NCBI GenBank assembly: GCA_963811895.1
Contig: CAWETE010000007.1
Coordinates: 1-64,000, forward strand
DNA from: DASSUW01 sp963811895
GTDB lineage: Bacteria; Actinomycetota; Thermoleophilia; Solirubrobacterales; Solirubrobacteraceae
Length of the DNA: 64,000 bases
Direction: 5' to 3'
Under the pieces are notes generated by a model. That model saw nothing but the letters and a program-made list of their open reading frames with translations. It had not been told where the DNA came from and searched no databases. This document shows positions 59,647 through 64,000 of this stretch, in pieces (position 1 is the stretch's first letter; every line of letters begins with the position of its first letter). A program made the position numbers and the translations under genes.

Positions 59647-60041
59647 GCGTGCACCAGTTCAGTCAGCACACCGCCGGAGGCGGAGGGATGGACGAAGGCG
59701 ACCTGCGAGCCGCGTATACCCGTGCGCGGCTGCTCGTCGATCAGCCGCACGCCTGCTGCCCGCAGCGAGTCCAGCGCGCCGGCCACGTCGTCGACGCGGT
59801 AGGCCACGTGGTGCAGCCCGGGCCCGCGCTTGGCGAGGAAGCGGCCGACCGGCGTGTCGTCGCCCAGCGGCGCGAGCAGCTCGACGTGGCTGTCGCCGAC
59901 GTCGAGCAGCGCTGCCTCGACTCCCTGCTCGGCGATCGTCTCGCGATGGACGAGCGGCATGCCGTAGTTGTCGCGGTGGACGGCGATCGCGGCGTCGAGG
60001 TCCTCGACGGCGACCCCGATGTGGTCGATGCTGCCGAACAC
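59643..60041 (-). CDS. mce: Methylmalonyl-CoA epimerase
   Basis: A 132-residue VOC-fold enzyme converting (R)- and (S)-methylmalonyl-CoA, used in propionate metabolism. It has IDHIGVAVEDLDAAIAVH (metal His), VEAALLDVGDSHVELLAPL (Glu), GPGLHHVAYRVDDV (His) and IRGSQVAFVHP with GGVLTELV at the end (Glu), giving the complete metal set. A GTG start at 60041 was preferred because the fold begins there. It is coupled to the following small gene and divergent from a lipid kinase. Confidence 0.9.
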   Translation of the reverse strand: MFGSIDHIGVAVEDLDAAIAVHRDNYGMPLVHRETIAEQGVEAALLDVGDSHVELLAPLGDDTPVGRFLAKRGPGLHHVAYRVDDVAGALDSLRAAGVRLIDEQPRTGIRGSQVAFVHPSASGGVLTELVHA

Positions 60042-60066
60042 CCGGCCGAGTGTACCCTCAGCGCCC

Positions 60067-60922
60067 GTGCGCATCGCCCTCGCCGCCAACCGCGCGTCAG
60101 GCGGCGGGCTCGACCCGGAGCCGCTCGCCGTCGGTGCTGCGTTCGCGCGGCGCGGAGGTCGCCGTGTTCGGCTGCGGCGACGAGGACCTCGAGCAGGCCG
60201 CGGCCTGGGAGCCGGACCGCCTGGCGGTCGCCGGCGGCGACGGGACGATCGGCCCGGTGGCCGAGCTGGCCGGCCGGCTCGGCGTGCCGCTGGCCGTGCT
60301 CCCGACCGGCACGGCGAACGATTTCGCGCGCGCCTACGGCCTGCCCGCCGACCCGCGCGAGGCCGCGGAGCTGGCCGCCGCGGGCAGCGACACGCGGCCG
60401 CTCGAGCTCGGCCGGCTGGCCGACGGGCGGCCGTTCGTCAACGTGGCCAGCGCGGGCCTGGCGTCGGTGGCCGCGCGCAACGCGCAGCCGCTCAAGCCGC
60501 GGCTCGGCCCGCTGGCCTACGGCGTCGGGGCGCTGAGCGCCGCCGCCCGCGAGCGGCCGCTGCCCGTCACCGCGCGGGCCGACGGGAGCACCGTCTTCGA
60601 CGACTCCGCCTGGCAGGTGATCGTCGCCGTCAGCGGCGCCTTCGGCGGCGGCTCGGGCGTGGCCGAGGCCGATCCCGACGACGGCGTGCTCGACCTCGTG
60701 ATCCTGCCCGCGGGCTCACGCGCGGGGCTCGCCCGGCGGGCCTGGGGCCTGCGCCGGCGCACGATCGCGCAGCAGCGCGACGTGCCGCACGAGCAGGGCC
60801 ACGTGGTGGAGGTCTCCCTCCCGGACGAGAGCGAGATCAACGTCGACGGCGAGATCCGCACCGGCGGCCTCGAGCGCGTGACGGTCGAGGCGCGGGCCTT
60901 CAGGCTCGTGGTGCCAGCGTGA
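60067..60922 (+). CDS. Diacylglycerol/sphingosine-type lipid kinase (frameshifted near start)
   Basis: A lipid kinase of about 285 residues of the DgkB/YegS family. It begins MRIALAANRASGGGLDPEPLAV from a GTG, then after a one-base shift near 60125 continues LRSRGAEVAVFGCGDEDL. The nucleotide motif is AVAGGDGTIGPVAELA, followed by VLPTGTANDFARAYGLP and FVNVASAGLAS. C-terminal residues NVDGEIRTGGLERVTVEARAF match the family. The shift looks like one extra base. It overlaps the EAL-GGDEF gene's end by 23 bases. Confidence 0.82.
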
Positions 60923-63071
60923 CCGTGTTCTTGCCGCGGCGCTTGGCGTCGTAGAGCGCGGCGTCGGCCCGGGCGACCATCGCCTCGTCGCTCTCGCCGT
61001 CCTGGGCGAGCGCCAGTCCGACGGACAGCGTCGAGCCGATCCGCTCCGGCGCCTGCGAGCGCAGCTCGAAGCCGACCCGCTCGGCAGCCGCCTCGCCCCT
61101 GCACTCGAAGACCAGCGCGAACTCGTCGCCGCCGATCCTGAACGCGCGGCCGCCGGTCGGCGACGCGGAGCGCAGCAGGGCGGCCATCGCGCGCAGGGCG
61201 TCGTCGCCCGCCGCGTGACCGCGCGTGTCGTTGAGGCTCTTGAAGCCGTCGAGGTCGGCGACCAGCACCGCGAAGGGGCCGCTCTCGCGCAGCACCGGCA
61301 GCGCCTCGTAGAAGGCGGCGTGATGGCCGAGCCCGGTCAGCGGGTCGCGCGCGGCGCGCTCGCGCAGCTCGAGCACGGCGGCGGCCATGCGCAGGCCGCT
61401 GGCGGCCTGGAAGGCGAGCAGCTCGAGCAGCTCGACATGCTCGGTGGAGAGGCGGTGCGGGGTGCGGTCGGCGAGGAGGAGGATGCCGACCCGCTCGCCC
61501 CCGGCGGCGAGCGGGAGCACCACAAGCGAGGCGGCGCCCGCGCGGCGGACCGGCTCGTGGCCGGCGAACCCGCGGCCCGACGCCTCGTTGACGGTGTAGG
61601 AGGAGGTGCCGCGGGTGACCCAGTCGCCGATGGCGGCCAGGTCGGAGGCCTCGAGCTGCGTCAGCGCGACCGCGAACGGGCCCTCGGCGTGGTGCACGTA
61701 GAGGCTGCCCGAGCCGTCGGCGAGCGCGAGCATGGCCGACTCGAAGCCCGCCACGTGCAGCGCCGAGCGGACCGTCTCGCGCACGATGTCCTCCGGGTCC
61801 TGCAGCGCCGCCAGGCGAGCGACGGCGCGCGCCAGCCGCTGGGCGGGCGCCACGCGCGCCTCAGGCCCGCCGAGCTCGCCGATGCGGCGGGCCAGCAGGT
61901 CGGCGCAGCGGTCCATCTCCCAGCGCGCGTCGGCGCCGAGCAGGGTCGGCGACTCGCAGTTGAGCACGCCGATCACGCGGTCCCCGTTGCGCATCGGGAC
62001 GCACAGCTCGGCGACCACCGACGGGACGGACGGGAGGAAGTGGGGATCGGCGGAAGTGTCGACGATGTCGGTCGTCTCGCCGGTCTGGAACGTGTGGCCG
62101 ATGACGCCGGCGCCCGCGGGCATGCCGTCGTAGATCTGCCAGTAGCCGCGCACGGCCTGGCAGCGCAGGCGGCCGCCCTGCTCGAGGTACACGCTCGGCA
62201 TGAGCCCGGTGCGCGCGAGGTGCTCGACCACGACGGTGCAGGCGTCGCGCACCGTCTCGGCGGAGGCGACCGCGCGCTCGAGACGGCCCCCGCCGGGGGC
62301 CACGGCCAGGCGGCGGCCGCTGCTCTCGGGCTCCGGCGGCCAGGCGACCCCCGGACGGCCGAACAGCCAGCCCTGGCCGAAGTCGACCTCGGCGGCGCGC
62401 AGTACGGCGAGCTCCTCGGGCCGCTCGACGCCCTCGGCGACGACGCGGGCGCCCACCTCGCGGGCGAAGGCCACGGTGGCGCGCAGGACGGCCTGGCGGG
62501 AGTCGTCGAGGTCGACGCCGGTGACCATGCCGCGGCAGAGCTTGAGGAAGTCGGGGCGGATCTCGGCCACGTACTCGAGCGAGGTGAAGCCGGCGCCGGC
62601 GTCGTCGACGGCGATCAGGGCGCCGCGGGCGATCCACGGCCGCAGCCGCTCCTGGATGCGGCGGATGTCCTGCACGGCGTCCTGCTCGGTGAGCTCGATG
62701 ACCAGGCGCGAGGGCAGGCGCTCGGCGAGCTCGGAGAGACCGGGGTGCCCGAGCGCGTCGGGGGCGACGTTGACGAACAGGAGGCGGCCGTGCGGCGGCT
62801 CGCCGGCGCCGGTCATGGCGGCCCAGCACGCGACCTCGAGATCGTCGCGCAGGCCGCTGCGGGCGGCGGCGGCCAGCGTCACGTCCGGCGGCAGCGCCAC
62901 CAGGCCGGGGGGCGAGGGGAAGCGGGCCAGACCCTCGTAGCCGATCGGCTCGAGGTCGCTGAGGCGGACGATGGGCTGGAAGACGGCACGGATCGCCCCG
63001 GGCTCGAGTAGCCCGCGGAAGTCGGCCGCGCGGTCAGTGCTCGCGCGCGAAAGAGAATGCGTCTGCCCCAT
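60900..63071 (-). CDS. EAL-GAF-GAF-GGDEF protein (c-di-GMP turnover)
   Basis: A 723-residue soluble protein. The EAL domain (1-250) has YEGLARF (EGL in place of EAL), FVNVAPDAL, VIELTEQD, AVDDAGAGFTSLE, DFLKL and VVAEGVE, so nearly all catalytic residues are kept. A GAF-like region (270-400) and a second GAF (410-560) follow. The GGDEF domain (~560-723) has RIGGDEFALVF, active, and no RxxD I-site. Both synthesis and hydrolysis are thus possible. The start ATG is at 63071 next to a CCCCA/TGGGG palindrome. Confidence 0.9.
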   Translation of the reverse strand: MGQTHSLSRASTDRAADFRGLLEPGAIRAVFQPIVRLSDLEPIGYEGLARFPSPPGLVALPPDVTLAAAARSGLRDDLEVACWAAMTGAGEPPHGRLLFVNVAPDALGHPGLSELAERLPSRLVIELTEQDAVQDIRRIQERLRPWIARGALIAVDDAGAGFTSLEYVAEIRPDFLKLCRGMVTGVDLDDSRQAVLRATVAFAREVGARVVAEGVERPEELAVLRAAEVDFGQGWLFGRPGVAWPPEPESSGRRLAVAPGGGRLERAVASAETVRDACTVVVEHLARTGLMPSVYLEQGGRLRCQAVRGYWQIYDGMPAGAGVIGHTFQTGETTDIVDTSADPHFLPSVPSVVAELCVPMRNGDRVIGVLNCESPTLLGADARWEMDRCADLLARRIGELGGPEARVAPAQRLARAVARLAALQDPEDIVRETVRSALHVAGFESAMLALADGSGSLYVHHAEGPFAVALTQLEASDLAAIGDWVTRGTSSYTVNEASGRGFAGHEPVRRAGAASLVVLPLAAGGERVGILLLADRTPHRLSTEHVELLELLAFQAASGLRMAAAVLELRERAARDPLTGLGHHAAFYEALPVLRESGPFAVLVADLDGFKSLNDTRGHAAGDDALRAMAALLRSASPTGGRAFRIGGDEFALVFECRGEAAAERVGFELRSQAPERIGSTLSVGLALAQDGESDEAMVARADAALYDAKRRGKNTVTLAPRA

Positions 63072-63094
63072 TTGTTGGGGAATCGGCGCGGCGA

Positions 63095-64000
63095 TCAGGG
63101 AGCTTGAGTCAACGGTTCGTCCGCGCGACGGCTCGCGACGACGCGCAGTCCGTGGCCCGGCGAGCGGTAGAGGCGCGGCACGCCCTCCATGACGCGGTCG
63201 ATGTCGCCGCGCTCGAGCACCTCGTTGCGCAGCAGCTCGCTGGCCAGCGCGTCGAGCTTGTCGCGGTGCTCGTTGATGATCCGGGCGGCGCCGCGCATCG
63301 CCTCGTCGCTCAGGTGCTGCTGCTCCTCGTCGCGAAGCTGACGCGTGCGGTCGGAGACCGCGCCGCCCTCGGCCGACACCTGGCGCGAGGTGATCGAGGT
63401 GCCCATCGCGTAGTCGTGGACCATCGAGCGCGAGATCTCGGCGACGCGCTTGAGGTCGTCGGAGGCGCCGGTGGTGATCGCCCCGAACACGATCTCCTCG
63501 GCGACGCGCCCGCCCAGGAGCACCGTCATGTAGTCGATGAGCTCCTCGCGCGTCTTGAGGTAGCGGTCCTCCTCCGGGAGGTTGAGCGTGTAGCCGAGCG
63601 CGCGGCCGCGGGGCACGATCGAGATCTTGTGCACCCGGTTGACGCCCGGCAGCAGCTCGGCGCACAGCGCGTGGCCGGCCTCGTGGAAGGCGACGACCCG
63701 CCGCTCGTGCTCGTTGAGCGTGCGGCGCGACTGCATGCCCGCGACCACGCGCTCGAGCGCGGCGTCGAAGTGGCGCTGCTCGATGTGCTCGCAGTACTCG
63801 CGCGCGGCGAAGATGGCCGCCTCGTTGGCGAGGTTGGCGAGGTCGGCGCCGGTGAGGCCCGCGGTCTGGCGCGCGGTCAGCTCGAGGTCGACCTCGCCCA
63901 GCGGCTTGCCGCGCGTGTGGACGCGCAGGATCGCGGCGCGGCCGGTGACGTCGGGCGGCGAGACGAAGATCTGGCGGTCGAAGCGGCCGGGGCGCAGCAG
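63095..64000 (-). CDS. ftsH: ATP-dependent zinc metalloprotease FtsH (C-terminal part; N-terminus outside window)
   Basis: The membrane AAA protease that degrades unassembled membrane proteins and regulators. The part seen begins within the AAA domain, with the arginine-finger region LLRPGRFDRQIFVSPPDVTGR, then the lid (VDLELTARQTAGLTGADLANLANEAAI). It continues to the protease domain with VVAFHEAGHALCAELL (zinc HEAGH), ALGYTLNLPEEDRYL and GGRVAEEIVFG. The frame ends LTQAP. The gene starts beyond the right edge. Confidence 0.96.
   Translation of the reverse strand: MLRPGRFDRQIFVSPPDVTGRAAILRVHTRGKPLGEVDLELTARQTAGLTGADLANLANEAAIFAAREYCEHIEQRHFDAALERVVAGMQSRRTLNEHERRVVAFHEAGHALCAELLPGVNRVHKISIVPRGRALGYTLNLPEEDRYLKTREELIDYMTVLLGGRVAEEIVFGAITTGASDDLKRVAEISRSMVHDYAMGTSITSRQVSAEGGAVSDRTRQLRDEEQQHLSDEAMRGAARIINEHRDKLDALASELLRNEVLERGDIDRVMEGVPRLYRSPGHGLRVVASRRADEPLTQAP

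Overview
The window is very GC-rich (roughly 70% or more by eye), dense, and made of short, often overlapping transcription units on both strands. Several features point to a high-GC actinobacterium, most likely of the class Thermoleophilia (Solirubrobacterales/Conexibacter-like). These are the BTAD/SARP regulators, the long eukaryote-like IleS, RNA-free leaders with frequent GTG starts, a dimannose-type polyprenol-phosphate glycosyltransferase, PolX and SpoIIM/SpoIID membrane and wall proteins. The lineage is an inference from gene content, not from a phylogeny. No rRNA, IS element, prophage or CRISPR array is visible. No gene-free stretch exceeds 300 bases.

Layout. 1-4.3 kb: an outward-reading sensor kinase (cut by the window edge) behind a secreted beta-propeller protein, a cupin, a selenocysteine tRNA and four small unknown genes. 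4.3-15 kb: a BTAD-NB-ARC regulator divergent from a drug/siderophore-type MFS exporter; an ATPase-winged-helix regulator followed by a secreted His-rich cupin and a lipoprotein; secreted proteins; a TPR-GGDEF cyclase. 15-24.8 kb: an RraA-type aldolase, two divergent MFS transporters, an arginase-like enzyme with its own promoter/operator next to a palindromic repeat, a secreted HExxH protein, a BrkB-type membrane protein, an ABC-F ATPase, a 2-hydroxyacid dehydrogenase, pyrophosphatase and MscL. 25-33 kb: a second BTAD regulator, an ArsM-like methyltransferase, trehalose phosphatase, PolX, a polyprenol-P glycosyltransferase, SpoIIM and thioredoxin. 33.1-35.2 kb: a two-gene operon, TRPM-like SLOG fused to SLATT membrane modules plus a TIR protein, which looks like a nucleotide-signal immune system. 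35-50 kb: ileS, PPK2, MATE, HxlR, flotillin with a mini NfeD, fumarase, EamA, adenylate kinase, MFS and PhoD. 50-64 kb: a deleted metF pseudogene, a tightly overlapping TPP-decarboxylase/semialdehyde dehydrogenase/pdxH operon, SpoIID, MaoC, a 5'-3' exonuclease, YchF, PAP2, a methylmalonyl-CoA epimerase, a lipid kinase, an EAL-GAF-GGDEF protein and the C-terminal half of FtsH.

How the genes fit together. The strongest candidate for something new is the SLOG-SLATT/TIR pair. By family knowledge, TIR enzymes make NAD-derived signals, SLOG domains bind such nucleotides, and SLATT modules are predicted membrane-perforating effectors. This gives a Thoeris-like logic in a compact, ATGA-coupled operon. 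The TPP enzyme/SSADH pair resembles the 2-oxoglutarate decarboxylase bypass known from cyanobacteria. Two c-di-GMP proteins plus one degenerate GGDEF remnant are present. A dispersed palindromic repeat occurs twice, and one copy seems to donate a -35 box to the arginase-like gene.

Sequence quality. Six otherwise intact genes carry apparent frameshifts (rraA end, the 15.7-kb membrane protein, BrkB, the second BTAD regulator, the polyprenol-P glycosyltransferase twice, and the lipid kinase). So many in housekeeping-type genes suggests indel errors in the assembly rather than decay. The metF remnant, with a large internal deletion, is a true pseudogene.
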